Shown here: piece after piece, positions 15,044 through 22,859 of the stretch | How positions within the stretch are numbered: the stretch's first letter is position 1 | How the letters are laid out: the number at the start of each line of letters is the position of its first letter | From: a virus | IMG/VR virus record: IMGVR_UViG_3300044951_001239 | Coordinates: 1-64,000 of that record | Direction: 5' to 3' (one strand) | Length of the DNA stretch: 64,000 nt | Position numbers and translations under genes: made by a program | Notes under the pieces: generated by a model | What the model saw: only the letters and a program-made list of their open reading frames with translations | The model's database searches: none | What the model was told of the DNA's origin: nothing

Positions 15044-15883
15044 TTACTTAATAATACGCTTTACTGGCTTGCGTGATTCAGCTACAGGGCTTTTAGTGTT
15101 TGTACCGCTAGCTTGTGACTTTGATGGAGCCGGAGCCTTTTCTAAGTCAGCGTTGTTTTGTGCTGGAGCGTTTTTAAATGAACCAGCGCCTTTTACTTGT
15201 CCTTCGCCTTTTGAGTAGAAGTTACTAGCACCTTTAGGGCCTGTAGGAACTGCCTCACTAGCACCACTGAACTTAACTGGACGACTTGCCATTCCAGCTT
15301 GACCGCTGTTGGTTAAACTTGTGCTTTTTGTGTTTTGACCGTTATCACCGTGAGTTACAGAAACTTTCTTCAAAGTAATTGCTTCCATCATAGCTTCATC
15401 GTCATCACCCATAGCCATGTCGTCATCGCCCATATCCATGTCATCGCCGTCGCCCATATCCATGTCATCGCCGGCGCCCATATCGTCATCGGCCATATCA
15501 GCATCGCCATTGCCCATGATTTCTTCAAATTCAGCCATCAATTGGTCTAACTTATCTTCAATGCTTACTAGACGATCTTCTGTACCTTCAGCTTCATCAC
15601 CCATGTCATCATCGGCTTCGATATCAACGATATCGTCATCACCTTCGTCATCAAAGTCAATTTCTTCATCTTCTTCTTCAGTCATGCCTTCTTCTTCAGC
15701 AGAGATTTCGTCCATCATCTGACCTACTTGACCGCCCATGCCTTCATCCATTTCATCGGACATTATATCTTCATAGATTTCGCGGCTTTTTTCAACTACG
15801 ATATCGTGAAATAATGCACGAGCTTGTTCTTCATTCTCATTAATAATCAAATCAATAAGTTGTTCAAATTTTTTGTGGTCCAT
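15044..15883 (-). CDS. Acidic prohead core protein, gp67/gp68 position
   Basis: A 279-residue protein. The first 45 residues look helical (MDHKKFEQLIDLIINENEEQ). Residues 45-165 are extremely acidic, with MDMGDDD-like units repeated several times. The C-terminal third is basic and low in complexity (Ala/Ser/Lys/Gly) and ends in KPVKRIIK. The place between portal and protease is that of T4 genes 67 and 68, which encode small acidic core proteins; the assignment rests on this position and composition, not on clear sequence match. The start has a TAGGAG ribosome site. Confidence 0.7.
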   Translation of the reverse strand: MDHKKFEQLIDLIINENEEQARALFHDIVVEKSREIYEDIMSDEMDEGMGGQVGQMMDEISAEEEGMTEEEDEEIDFDDEGDDDIVDIEADDDMGDEAEGTEDRLVSIEDKLDQLMAEFEEIMGNGDADMADDDMGAGDDMDMGDGDDMDMGDDDMAMGDDDEAMMEAITLKKVSVTHGDNGQNTKSTSLTNSGQAGMASRPVKFSGASEAVPTGPKGASNFYSKGEGQVKGAGSFKNAPAQNNADLEKAPAPSKSQASGTNTKSPVAESRKPVKRIIK

Positions 15884-15917
15884 TGTTTGTTTCTCCTAAG
15901 TAATGGCTTGTGTATTG

Positions 15918-15925
15918 TACTTATG
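15918..15925 (-). promoter_or_regulatory. Possible late promoter box CATAAGTA
   Basis: Two mismatches to TATAAATA, 34 nt before the ATG at 15883. The same variant sits 20 nt before the giant gene at 41080. Confidence 0.35.
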
Positions 15926-15935
15926 CTATACATTT

Positions 15936-15964
15936 AAAAAATGCTTAATAAGATAGCATTTTTT
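15936..15964 (-). terminator. Terminator between small conserved gene and acidic core gene
   Basis: AAAAAATGC (15936-15944) pairs with GCATTTTTT (15956-15964) around an 11-nt loop; the T-rich arm serves as the tail on either strand. It would end transcripts coming from the portal. Confidence 0.6.
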
Positions 15965-15994
15965 GCATTATTAGGAGAGATAGAAAGTTTTACT

Positions 15995-16216
15995 CTATTG
16001 AGGTACGGCTTCTGGCTTTACACCATATTGTTCATGTACTTTTTTGATATATTTTGATTTTTCAAAATTCCTAACATCCAACATTTTTCTAAGTTTGCGA
16101 ATCTGTCTTAGTGTTAGTTTTGTTTTGCGGCTTTCTTTCCACTTTGGACTAGAGTTATCAGCAGCTAAATCTTGATAGCCTTCAACCGCAGGATTAAACA
16201 TTTCCATCAAAATCAT
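15995..16216 (-). CDS. Small basic conserved protein next to portal
   Basis: A 73-residue protein with a basic helical core (SRKTKLTLRQIRKLRKMLDVRNFEKSK, seen as two parts). Similar small proteins with an RKTxLTLRxxxKLRK-like segment occur next to the portal gene in T4-like phages of aquatic origin. The position fits T4 gene 67, a prohead core component, but length and charge differ and I cannot confirm it. It has its own late box at 16235-16242, and a terminator follows. A start four codons later (MEMFNPAVEGY) is possible. Confidence 0.7.
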   Translation of the reverse strand: MILMEMFNPAVEGYQDLAADNSSPKWKESRKTKLTLRQIRKLRKMLDVRNFEKSKYIKKVHEQYGVKPEAVPQ

Positions 16217-16234
16217 AATATTTCTCGCATATGT

Positions 16235-16242
16235 TATTTATC
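16235..16242 (-). promoter_or_regulatory. Late promoter box GATAAATA
   Basis: One mismatch to TATAAATA, immediately after the portal stop codon and 18 nt before the ATG at 16216. Confidence 0.6.
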
Positions 16243-18033
16243 TTACATTCCAGTATCTGCTGGGGCAGGCTGTCCCCCAGGAGTGTTGCCTACAGGTCCC
16301 ACTACTTCCGGTCCAGTTGGTTGTTCGCCTTCTTCTGGGTTATTTTCAATTCCGTCAGCAGTTTCTAAATCACTTTCTATGCCGCCGGCGCTAACACCAA
16401 TATTACGCAAATCGCTACTTGATGCTTCAACCTCAGCATCTTTGCCGTTTTCTTCGCGCCACATCTTCTCGTTCTTGTTGATTTCTTCTTCACTTAATCC
16501 CAAGAATCGTTCTAGTGCAAAGCGTTTACTGATATAAGGAAATGCTTCCATACTAGCAAATGTACTTACCCGTGCGTTATCTAGTTCGCTTTGGCGATAA
16601 GCTGCAAAATTTTGAGGTGGATTAAATTCCAATGTAAATAACCCACTATCAATATTGAAACCTCTCCAACGCAAAAATAACTTGAATTCTTCATCTAACT
16701 TATGGCTCATGTACTTCTGTAGTCGTTCGCAATATTGATTGAAGCGGAACTCTTGGATCATTGCTGTTCCAACACGACCATCACTTAATGGTGTAGTATT
16801 ATCATCAGGACCAGTTGGTAAATATGAACTTGGTACACGCAAACCACGGGCTAATCTGTTATTGAAGTATTTCAAGTCATCAATTTCACCAAGATTTTGT
16901 CCACCTGGCAATACTTCAACACTACTTCCTCTGCCGTCTGCTGTTACTGGAAAGAAGTAATCCTCATTCATTGAAAGTGGCGAATAACTAGCATCAACGA
17001 TCGCTGATCCGCCATTGGTGCTAGGAATTCGTCTTTGATGAATCTCATTTTTAATACGCTCAACAAAAGCCATGGCCAAATGACTTGGCATATTTCCAAC
17101 GTCAATCTTAAACATTCTCCGTTCTGGTGCGCGTTGTACACGATAGATAAGAACCGCATCTTCTAGTAATTCTTTCTGCTTATAAACTTTGAAAATGTTC
17201 TCTAGTATTGATTGACCAAATGGCCAGAATCTATCTAATCCTTCAGTTAAACTCAAGTGAACAATGTGTTTAGCGTCAATTGCTGATTCACTTTGTCCTA
17301 ATGTAAAACGAGATCCAGTAGTATTGTAGGGCATACTTGGAACAGTATATCCACCACCGCCCCCGCCGCCTGAACCTCCACCTGTACCACCCAAGCCTGT
17401 TGCTGGATTGGCAGCAAAGTCTGAGTTAGTTTTCTGTGCTACAGTAAGATTCTGTAGATTTATATTAATGTCTTTGATAACATATTGTTCTGGCTTTTTG
17501 CCTTCGCTTTCATTAACAATAACTTTGATTACTTTAGTATTATCAATCCAGTATAGTTTGAAGTTTTCTGGATCTCGGACGAATACTTGATCTCCGTACT
17601 TGATTGTATTACGGAAGATTTTGAATGTTCTTGTTCCAAATTCGTTTAGTTTACACCATTGTTGTAATTGTTTCTTAAGCAATTCTACTTCGTGAGGAGT
17701 TGGATCTTCTGCAAATGCTAGATTGAATGGGGTATCATTGTGTTCGTTTTTCTGTGTACTGAATTCTGAAATGATATCTAAACAGGCGTTTATCTCGGCG
17801 TCAACATCCATCATTTCATATTGATTATAGCGTTCAATGCGATTTGGGTGACCTGTATATACTTCAGGGAGTCTACTCATGTAGTTTTTATAACCCATTT
17901 CGTGATTATTCCAACCGCCAGTAGATGAACCATTTTGTCCTGGACTACCATTCCAGGTGCCAGAGTTGCTATTTCCGCCACCAATGGGGCTAGAGATACC
18001 ACTTTTATTCGTAAAACGTTTTTTGTAGGTCAT
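16243..18033 (-). CDS. 20: Portal protein, T4 gp20-like
   Basis: A 596-residue portal vertex subunit, forming the DNA channel and the site of head-tail joining. Family features are MDVDAEINACLDIISEFST (about 75-93), GDQVFVRDPENFKLYWID (about 148-165), the long DRFWPFGQSILENIFKVYKQKELLEDAVLIYRVQRAPERRMFKIDVG segment (about 270-315, read as DRFWPFGQSILE and YRVQRAPERRMFKIDVGNMP), NEDYFFPV and LPGGQNLGEIDDLKYF. The N-terminal 45 residues are Gly/Ser/Asn-rich. An unusual glycine run (GGTGGGSGGGGGGGY, about 212-226) sits in a middle region and may be a flexible loop. The length is close to that of T4 gp20. Confidence 0.95.
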   Translation of the reverse strand: MTYKKRFTNKSGISSPIGGGNSNSGTWNGSPGQNGSSTGGWNNHEMGYKNYMSRLPEVYTGHPNRIERYNQYEMMDVDAEINACLDIISEFSTQKNEHNDTPFNLAFAEDPTPHEVELLKKQLQQWCKLNEFGTRTFKIFRNTIKYGDQVFVRDPENFKLYWIDNTKVIKVIVNESEGKKPEQYVIKDININLQNLTVAQKTNSDFAANPATGLGGTGGGSGGGGGGGYTVPSMPYNTTGSRFTLGQSESAIDAKHIVHLSLTEGLDRFWPFGQSILENIFKVYKQKELLEDAVLIYRVQRAPERRMFKIDVGNMPSHLAMAFVERIKNEIHQRRIPSTNGGSAIVDASYSPLSMNEDYFFPVTADGRGSSVEVLPGGQNLGEIDDLKYFNNRLARGLRVPSSYLPTGPDDNTTPLSDGRVGTAMIQEFRFNQYCERLQKYMSHKLDEEFKLFLRWRGFNIDSGLFTLEFNPPQNFAAYRQSELDNARVSTFASMEAFPYISKRFALERFLGLSEEEINKNEKMWREENGKDAEVEASSSDLRNIGVSAGGIESDLETADGIENNPEEGEQPTGPEVVGPVGNTPGGQPAPADTGM

Positions 18034-18045
18034 AATATTATCTAG

Positions 18046-18053
18046 TATTTAGC
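18046..18053 (-). promoter_or_regulatory. Late promoter-like box GCTAAATA
   Basis: Two mismatches to TATAAATA, 12 nt before the portal ATG and just beyond the tape measure stop. Confidence 0.45.
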
Positions 18054-18054
18054 G

Positions 18055-21000
18055 TTAAACCATAGCTTTTACTAATTTGTCAGAGTAATTATTACCCATG
18101 TCCAATCTGTCAATCATTTCATCCATTTTAGAGGACATCATTTCAAAAATATTGGACATCAAATCAGTTGTATTATATTGTTGTGAGTTACTATTATTAT
18201 TTACCACTGACGATAATGGGGTTTTGTCAGGTGAATTGGTTTCCATTTTTATTGTAGAAGATGGGTCTGGCATTGGTACAATCGCTTCTCTACCATGCAA
18301 TTCTACAGCGTATCCTGATTTAGGTCCATCAAATAAACCCCCATCAAATGCTTTAGGCATTGCCAATTCTGCATGAAAATGCCCACCGGTAGCTTTTTTA
18401 CTAGGGTTATCATATTCATTTTCTACTTTAGATAATCCCATTCCTTTCAGCATACTAATAATTGTATCACTCCGTTCTTTTGAGGGTTTCTGCCTACCTG
18501 GTCCAGGATTTACTACAAAGTCAAATGCTAGGCCTTTAGTATGTTTACTCGCCGGTGATTTTTCTTGATGATATTGATCGTTGAACCCTGAAAAATATTC
18601 AAATCCAGGTATACTTGCTTGAGCTTGTTTTGCTATTTCTATAAGTTTTGGATCTACACTAGAACCCTCTTTTTGTACATCACCGCGTTTAATTGTTAGT
18701 CCGGCATCGGTTAGTTGTTCCCTTCCGGTTAGGCCTTTGACTCCCTCTGCCTTTTTTTCCAATGCCTCTCTTCCGCCAAAATCTTTTATATCTCTTGCCT
18801 TACCATTATCTAAAACATTTCTGGCCTCTTGAGGCGTAAACATTTGTGTTTTTGAATAATTAGCTGCAACTGGAACTGGCGCTCCTTGCTGTCCTACTTT
18901 TTGTACATCACCGCGTTTAATTGTTAGTCCGGCATCGGTTAGTTGTTCCCTTCCGGTTAGGCCTTTGACTCCCTCTGCCTTTTTTTCCAATGCCTCTCTT
19001 CCGCCAAAATCTTTTAAATCTCTTGCACTAGGGTTTCCGTCTAAAATATTTCTGGCCTCTTGAGGCGTAAACATTTGTGTTTTTGAATAATTAGCTGCAA
19101 CTGGAACTGGCGCTCCTTGCTGTCCTACTTTTAGTGCCGTTGGGTCCGATGATGCCCCGGTGTTACTGCTGCGCTTACCCACATCATCATTTTTACCTGC
19201 AAATTTGTTAACCGCATCTGAAAATATGTTTGTAGCACCCATAAAATTGTTAGACACTTCAATCAACCGATTATCAGCAGCAATATTATCTTTTACTTGC
19301 TGTTCTCTTAGCAACTGTGCCTTTTTTCCCTCTTCATCAGTTGCCTTTTTCTGTGCAACTAAGAAATCCTCAAAGAACTTATTATATTCAGGAGTGCCTT
19401 CTACTAATCCCTTTTTAGCCGCCTCCTCTCTCCCAGTCTTTTCTTGCAGTTTAACAGCAGTGGTCATGTCGGCTGCTTTTCCAAATTTACCTCCAGTCAT
19501 TCCTGGATCTACTCCGGTTCTTGCAAAACCTAAAGCAGTTCTTTCATACGCGGTCTGTGTTTCTTTTGCTAGTTGGCGCGTTAATTCTATCGTTGTTGCT
19601 GTACCTTTATCAAGTTTTTTAAAATAATCATTACTATACATTTGTCTTGCTATTACAGTATCGTCATCTGTTACTGCTCCACCACTTGCACCTAATTTAG
19701 CTACACCTGCAGATTCTTTTGTTAATCCCCTTTCTTGTAATACGACAGCTTGTTGTAAATATCTTTCTAATTTTTCAGATTCTTCTGTGTTGCCCGACGC
19801 TTGAGCAGCCATCATAGCGGCCCGTAATTGCTCAATTGCCATTACAGCACCACGAGCATCTTCCTGTTCTTTACGACTAGATCCCAATAAAGTAGCAGTT
19901 TTGTCTAATTCTTCTAAATACTTTCCTGCACCAGTTGCCAATTCAGTTACTGTTTTTCCTTGTAGTAATCCTAGTCGTGCTTGCAAAGCCATATACTTTG
20001 CTGTTTCTTCTGCTTGTTCTTCTATTGAAATTCCTAAATTACGAAAATGATTTCCTAGTTTAGCAGTCATTTCACCCGTAACTGATGCAAATTTATCTAC
20101 ACCTGCGGCTGCACCTCCGGCAAACAAACTCATTTCTTTTTGACTAGTCTTAAGTACCGAGGTAAACTTATCAATATCTTTTAATGCAAATCCTGCTTTA
20201 TGTGCATTGTCTTTTAGTCCAGTAAGACCCTGAGAACCAACTAGACCAGCTTTACCAATATTCATGTACGAGTCGTACAATTTATCGTTTAACTGATTAC
20301 CAAGTTTACGGTCTTGTGCTTCCTTCTCTTTCTTAAGCTGCTGATCTTTTAAGATTGCAGCACCACCAAGCCCTAGCAGAGTCGCTAATGCAAATAAACC
20401 TATTGTCACTAATGACACCGGAGCAGCTACCGCGGCAAGTCCAAAAGCGGCGGATAGTGCAGGAATCTTCAGTGCCCCCATTGCAAGTGCTGTGGTGCCG
20501 GCGGCTGCACCCACAGCAAAGAAACTGCTACTAGCAGTTCCTATCGAGGTGGCTTGAGAGTCCAGTACTGCTAATTGTTCAGTACTCGCCAGAGTAATTC
20601 CATCTGCGGCGGTTACCAAAGCAGCATTGTAGGCCATCATACCTGCGTATGCAGCTTTAGTGCTATCTACAATATAATTGAATCCAGCAGAAACAGCAGT
20701 TGTGCCTAATTCCATTAATGCAAATTTACCTACTACCTTAGCAGTAGCGTCAGCATTACCTGCAGCAGCTTCTAATTGTTTGGTCTTATAAAGAGCAATT
20801 GCCCCTGTCACAGAATTTATGCTGGTGATCATTGAAGCATAATTTTTTTCTGCGTTTTTTAAAGTATCTATTTCACGATCTTTTGCTTTTTGCAACATTT
20901 CAGCAGCGTGTATGCTATCATATTGTGTTTTTGTTAAGGCAACAGTTGACTCAAGCTGATCTTTTAATCCTCCTAATGTTTTTTCATAAAGGGAAGTTTG

Positions 21001-21213
21001 TTTTCTTTGTTCTAACTCTGCTTTCTGCTGTGCTGCTGTCAGTGTATCAAACGCAACACCAGAGTCCTTAATTTTTTGTATAACCGCGTACTCCGCATCG
21101 ACCCGTTGGTCCTCTAATAGTCCCCTCTTCAACATCATTTTTTCGTTCTCAAAGCCGTATGTTTCAAATGCTTGTGCTATCAAACGGTCAAATTCTTCAG
21201 TTCCAGTTGCCAT
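18055..21213 (-). CDS. Tape measure protein with M15-type peptidase domain
   Basis: About 1052 residues from the start at 21213, which follows AAGGAT; a start 13 codons upstream lacks a ribosome site. The N-terminal part is coiled coil (Gln/Glu/Lys-rich), a hydrophobic stretch lies near residues 230-290 (AAVAAPVSLVTIGLFALATL), and a second helical region follows. Two direct repeats of about 76 residues lie near 695-848. Near 880-950 a metallopeptidase M15-like motif set is visible: SKHTKGLAFDF (S-x-H-x6-D type) and GGHFHAE (HxH). The end (FDGGLFDGPKSGYAVELHGREAIVPMP) is typical of tape measure C-termini. It would set tail length and be injected; the peptidase may cut cell-wall peptides during entry. 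It lies next to the portal rather than the baseplate genes as in T4. Confidence 0.82.
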   Translation of the reverse strand: MATGTEEFDRLIAQAFETYGFENEKMMLKRGLLEDQRVDAEYAVIQKIKDSGVAFDTLTAAQQKAELEQRKQTSLYEKTLGGLKDQLESTVALTKTQYDSIHAAEMLQKAKDREIDTLKNAEKNYASMITSINSVTGAIALYKTKQLEAAAGNADATAKVVGKFALMELGTTAVSAGFNYIVDSTKAAYAGMMAYNAALVTAADGITLASTEQLAVLDSQATSIGTASSSFFAVGAAAGTTALAMGALKIPALSAAFGLAAVAAPVSLVTIGLFALATLLGLGGAAILKDQQLKKEKEAQDRKLGNQLNDKLYDSYMNIGKAGLVGSQGLTGLKDNAHKAGFALKDIDKFTSVLKTSQKEMSLFAGGAAAGVDKFASVTGEMTAKLGNHFRNLGISIEEQAEETAKYMALQARLGLLQGKTVTELATGAGKYLEELDKTATLLGSSRKEQEDARGAVMAIEQLRAAMMAAQASGNTEESEKLERYLQQAVVLQERGLTKESAGVAKLGASGGAVTDDDTVIARQMYSNDYFKKLDKGTATTIELTRQLAKETQTAYERTALGFARTGVDPGMTGGKFGKAADMTTAVKLQEKTGREEAAKKGLVEGTPEYNKFFEDFLVAQKKATDEEGKKAQLLREQQVKDNIAADNRLIEVSNNFMGATNIFSDAVNKFAGKNDDVGKRSSNTGASSDPTALKVGQQGAPVPVAANYSKTQMFTPQEARNILDGNPSARDLKDFGGREALEKKAEGVKGLTGREQLTDAGLTIKRGDVQKVGQQGAPVPVAANYSKTQMFTPQEARNVLDNGKARDIKDFGGREALEKKAEGVKGLTGREQLTDAGLTIKRGDVQKEGSSVDPKLIEIAKQAQASIPGFEYFSGFNDQYHQEKSPASKHTKGLAFDFVVNPGPGRQKPSKERSDTIISMLKGMGLSKVENEYDNPSKKATGGHFHAELAMPKAFDGGLFDGPKSGYAVELHGREAIVPMPDPSSTIKMETNSPDKTPLSSVVNNNSNSQQYNTTDLMSNIFEMMSSKMDEMIDRLDMGNNYSDKLVKAMV
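18669..19128 (-). repeat. Direct repeat of 228/231 bp inside the tape measure gene
   Basis: Two adjacent copies start at 18669 and 18897 and the second ends near 19128. They are nearly identical except around the segment encoding ARNILDGNPSARDLKDFG versus ARNVLDNGKARDIKDFG, where one codon is gained. Each encodes VGQQGAPVPVAANYSKTQM onward to LTIKRGDVQK. Confidence 0.9.
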
Positions 21214-21238
21214 ATTAATTTTATCCTTATTTTTAAAT

Positions 21239-21246
21239 AATAAATA
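21239..21246 (+). promoter_or_regulatory. Possible late promoter box AATAAATA for gp26
   Basis: Plus-strand AATAAATAG, 49 nt upstream of the gp26 start, within the divergent region shared with the tape measure promoter. Confidence 0.35.
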
Positions 21247-21262
21247 GTTCAATAGTATTTAT

Positions 21263-21270
21263 TATTTATA
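21263..21270 (-). promoter_or_regulatory. Late promoter box TATAAATA of the tape measure gene
   Basis: Exact consensus on the minus strand, 49 nt before the ATG at 21213; a second weaker box AATAAATA lies at 21256-21263. Confidence 0.6.
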
Positions 21271-21295
21271 AAATACATATTTAGGAGAATATACA

Positions 21296-22120
21296 TTGAA
21301 CAACCCACTAAGACAATATTTCCGTAGACCTGCATTTTATGTGTCGTTACCTAGTAAAGGCACATTTTACCCACAGGGGTCAATTGAAATGCCAGAAAAC
21401 GGTGAATTACCGGTTTATCCCATGACAGCCATTGATGAAATTACTAGCAAAACACCTGATGCTTTGTTCAATGGTATTGCAATATGTGACATTATAAAAA
21501 GTTGCGTTCCAGCAATAAAAGATCCTTGGGCAATGCCTAGCATGGATATTGATGCTGTATTGATTGCTATTCGTGCCGCTACCAATGGAAGTGAGTTAGA
21601 AATAGAATCTACATGTCCCGCATGTGAAGAAGAAGCTACGTATGGAATAAATTTAATTGGATTGTTGTCAGTAATGAGTTCAGGTGATTATTCCAGTACA
21701 TTGAATTTAGGTGATTTAAAGATTAAAATTAGACCATTAAATTACACAAACATCAATGACGGGAACTTAGCTCAGTTTAACATACAACGTGAAATTGTAG
21801 CATTGGAAAACATGACTGATGAAGCAGAACGTAAAGAAAAATCTAGCACGATGATGCTTAAAATTTCCAAAATAAATATAGAGGTTATGTCCAATAGTAT
21901 TGAGTATATAATAATACCCACAGGTGAACAAGTGGATAATAAAGAATATATTGCGGAATTTTTAGGAAACTGCGATAAAAATACACATGATACTATTAGA
22001 AAACAAATAGGAACATTGAGAGAACATTCTACAACTAAGCCACAAAAAATTAAATGTATTCACTGTGCCAATGAATACGAACAACCTCTAGCATTAAATG
22101 TAACTGATTTTTTCGGATAA
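21296..22120 (+). CDS. 26: Baseplate hub/chaperone protein, T4 gp26-like
   Basis: A 274-residue protein of the T4 gp26 family. It starts at a TTG codon with a strong TTAGGAG ribosome site 8 nt before it. The N-terminus (FRRPAFYVSLPSKGTFYP) and the middle (CPACEEE; LGDLKIKIRPLNY) fit the family, and a second Cys pair (CIHC) near residue 258 suggests zinc binding together with CPAC near 115. In T4, gp26 is needed for hub assembly. The gene is divergent from the tape measure gene. Its last codons GAT TTT TTC GGA TAA hold a slippery heptamer, and ribosomes shifting -1 would add the C-terminal segment encoded to 22344, giving a protein of about 349 residues. Confidence 0.85.
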   Translation: MNNPLRQYFRRPAFYVSLPSKGTFYPQGSIEMPENGELPVYPMTAIDEITSKTPDALFNGIAICDIIKSCVPAIKDPWAMPSMDIDAVLIAIRAATNGSELEIESTCPACEEEATYGINLIGLLSVMSSGDYSSTLNLGDLKIKIRPLNYTNINDGNLAQFNIQREIVALENMTDEAERKEKSSTMMLKISKINIEVMSNSIEYIIIPTGEQVDNKEYIAEFLGNCDKNTHDTIRKQIGTLREHSTTKPQKIKCIHCANEYEQPLALNVTDFFG

Positions 22121-22156
22121 GGCTTCTATCTCTTTCCCCAGAAGGGGTACAGAAGC
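22108..22156 (+). promoter_or_regulatory. Candidate programmed -1 frameshift site
   Basis: The slippery heptamer T_TTT_TTC lies at 22108-22114 in the zero frame, two codons before the gp26 stop. After 7 nt a hairpin begins: GCTTCT (22122-22127) pairs with AGAAGC (22151-22156), and inside it CCCC (22136-22139) pairs with GGGG (22144-22147) around AGAA. The -1 frame is open only from this point: a TGA in that frame ends at 22107. Confidence 0.7.
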
Positions 22157-22167
22157 TATTAGACGGT

Positions 22168-22344
22168 ATGGAAAAAGAGTGCAAAGATATTAAGAAAAAT
22201 GCATTGAAGTATTCTTGGTATATGCGAGGTGGGGTATCATACGAGGACGTATTAAATATGAGTCCTGATGAACGTTTGGCTATAAGTCAGATTGTAGAAG
22301 AAAACTTAGAAACCACTAAGAAAATTCAAATGCCATTTTTCTAA
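22168..22344 (+). CDS. gp26 frameshift extension, or separate small hub/chaperone protein
   Basis: From the ATG at 22168 this frame gives 58 residues (MEKECKDIKKNALKYSWYM, then RGGVSYEDVLNMSPDERLA, ending KKIQMPFF). The frame is open back to the slippery site at 22108, and the stretch before the ATG (LLSLSPEGVQKLLDG) looks like coding sequence. The ATG has no good ribosome site. A W-x-MRGG-x-SYE-x-VLNMS-x-DER pattern resembles C-terminal extensions of tail assembly chaperones such as P2 E', which are made by -1 frameshifting. In T4 the neighbouring function is gp51, but its length (249 residues) is different. It is best read as the extension of gp26. Confidence 0.65.
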   Translation: MEKECKDIKKNALKYSWYMRGGVSYEDVLNMSPDERLAISQIVEENLETTKKIQMPFF

Positions 22345-22392
22345 TTATAGCCGTAAATATTCATTTATACATTTTGAGTTGTTTCAATAACA

Positions 22393-22409
22393 GATGAACT
22401 ACGTTCATC
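22393..22409 (+). other. Hairpin GATGAAC-TAC-GTTCATC
   Basis: A perfect 7-bp stem with a 3-nt loop directly before the terminator hairpin at 22409. Confidence 0.6.
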
Positions 22410-22440
22410 AAAGAACTCACTGCGTTCGTTCTTTGTTTTT
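22409..22440 (+). terminator. Terminator after the gp26 region
   Basis: CAAAGAAC (22409-22416) pairs with GTTCTTTG (22428-22435) around an 11-nt loop, followed by TTTTT. Confidence 0.65.
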
Positions 22441-22501
22441 ACGGTACTCAATTGTTTTATACTGTAATGGTTTAGATATCAATTGCCGATTAGAGAGCCA
22501 T

Positions 22502-22523
22502 GGTAGTGCAAATTTGCACTACC
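22502..22523. repeat. Perfect 22-bp palindrome
   Basis: GGTAGTGCAAA followed directly by its reverse complement TTTGCACTACC. The flanks CCAT and AATGG continue the symmetry with one extra base. It could be an operator or part of a larger RNA structure. Confidence 0.8.
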
Positions 22524-22684
22524 AATGGGTAAAAGTGTGTTTGCCACGACCGTCGACCTTTGCATTCTATTCCCCGTATAATTGCCTATTTCTGACATTA
22601 TACGCAACCGGTTGTCCTGTAATGTTTTTGGGACTGTAGTGAAGCTGCCAATGTCTTTCAATTGGTCCTTCGACAACGCATGTT

Positions 22685-22775
22685 CTATATCCGCAAGATA
22701 GAGTTGGATATAGACTCATTGAAGGTTCGCTTTGACGAGAGCCTTCTCGGTTTTCCATGAATATTGCTATTCATG
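22685..22775. repeat. Two further hairpins
   Basis: CTATATCC (22685-22692) pairs with GGATATAG (22706-22713); CATGAATA (22756-22763) pairs with TATTCATG (22768-22775) around TTGC. Both are perfect 8-bp stems. Confidence 0.65.
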
Positions 22776-22859
22776 TATACTCCAGATCCGTCAGCACAGC
22801 ACAATCTGTACAAACTCAAGGAGGACCCACAAACTGAGCCAGCAAATTGTTACTATATA

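Larger units (their letters stand above)
22345..22859. other. Gene-free stretch rich in inverted repeats, between convergent genes
   Basis: About 515 bp without a convincing reading frame on either strand; short frames (for example 22479-22676 and 22567-22758, minus) have no family features or ribosome sites. It holds at least five inverted repeats: 22393-22409, 22409-22435, 22502-22523, 22685-22713 and 22756-22775. GC content looks higher than in other intergenic parts of the window. It may encode a structured RNA, hold protein binding sites, or be the remains of an inserted element. Confidence 0.6.

Noticed and set aside
15335-15722. Plus-strand frames rich in Ser/Ile/His opposite the acidic core gene
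   Set aside because: They mirror the GAT/GAC-rich acidic coding sequence on the other strand.
22394-22758. Short frames on both strands in the stretch after gp26
   Set aside because: No family features or ribosome sites, and they overlap inverted repeats; a structured non-coding stretch fits better.
22345-22859. Possible tRNA or tmRNA
   Set aside because: I could not find a cloverleaf with a T-loop and acceptor stem; the hairpins do not fit.
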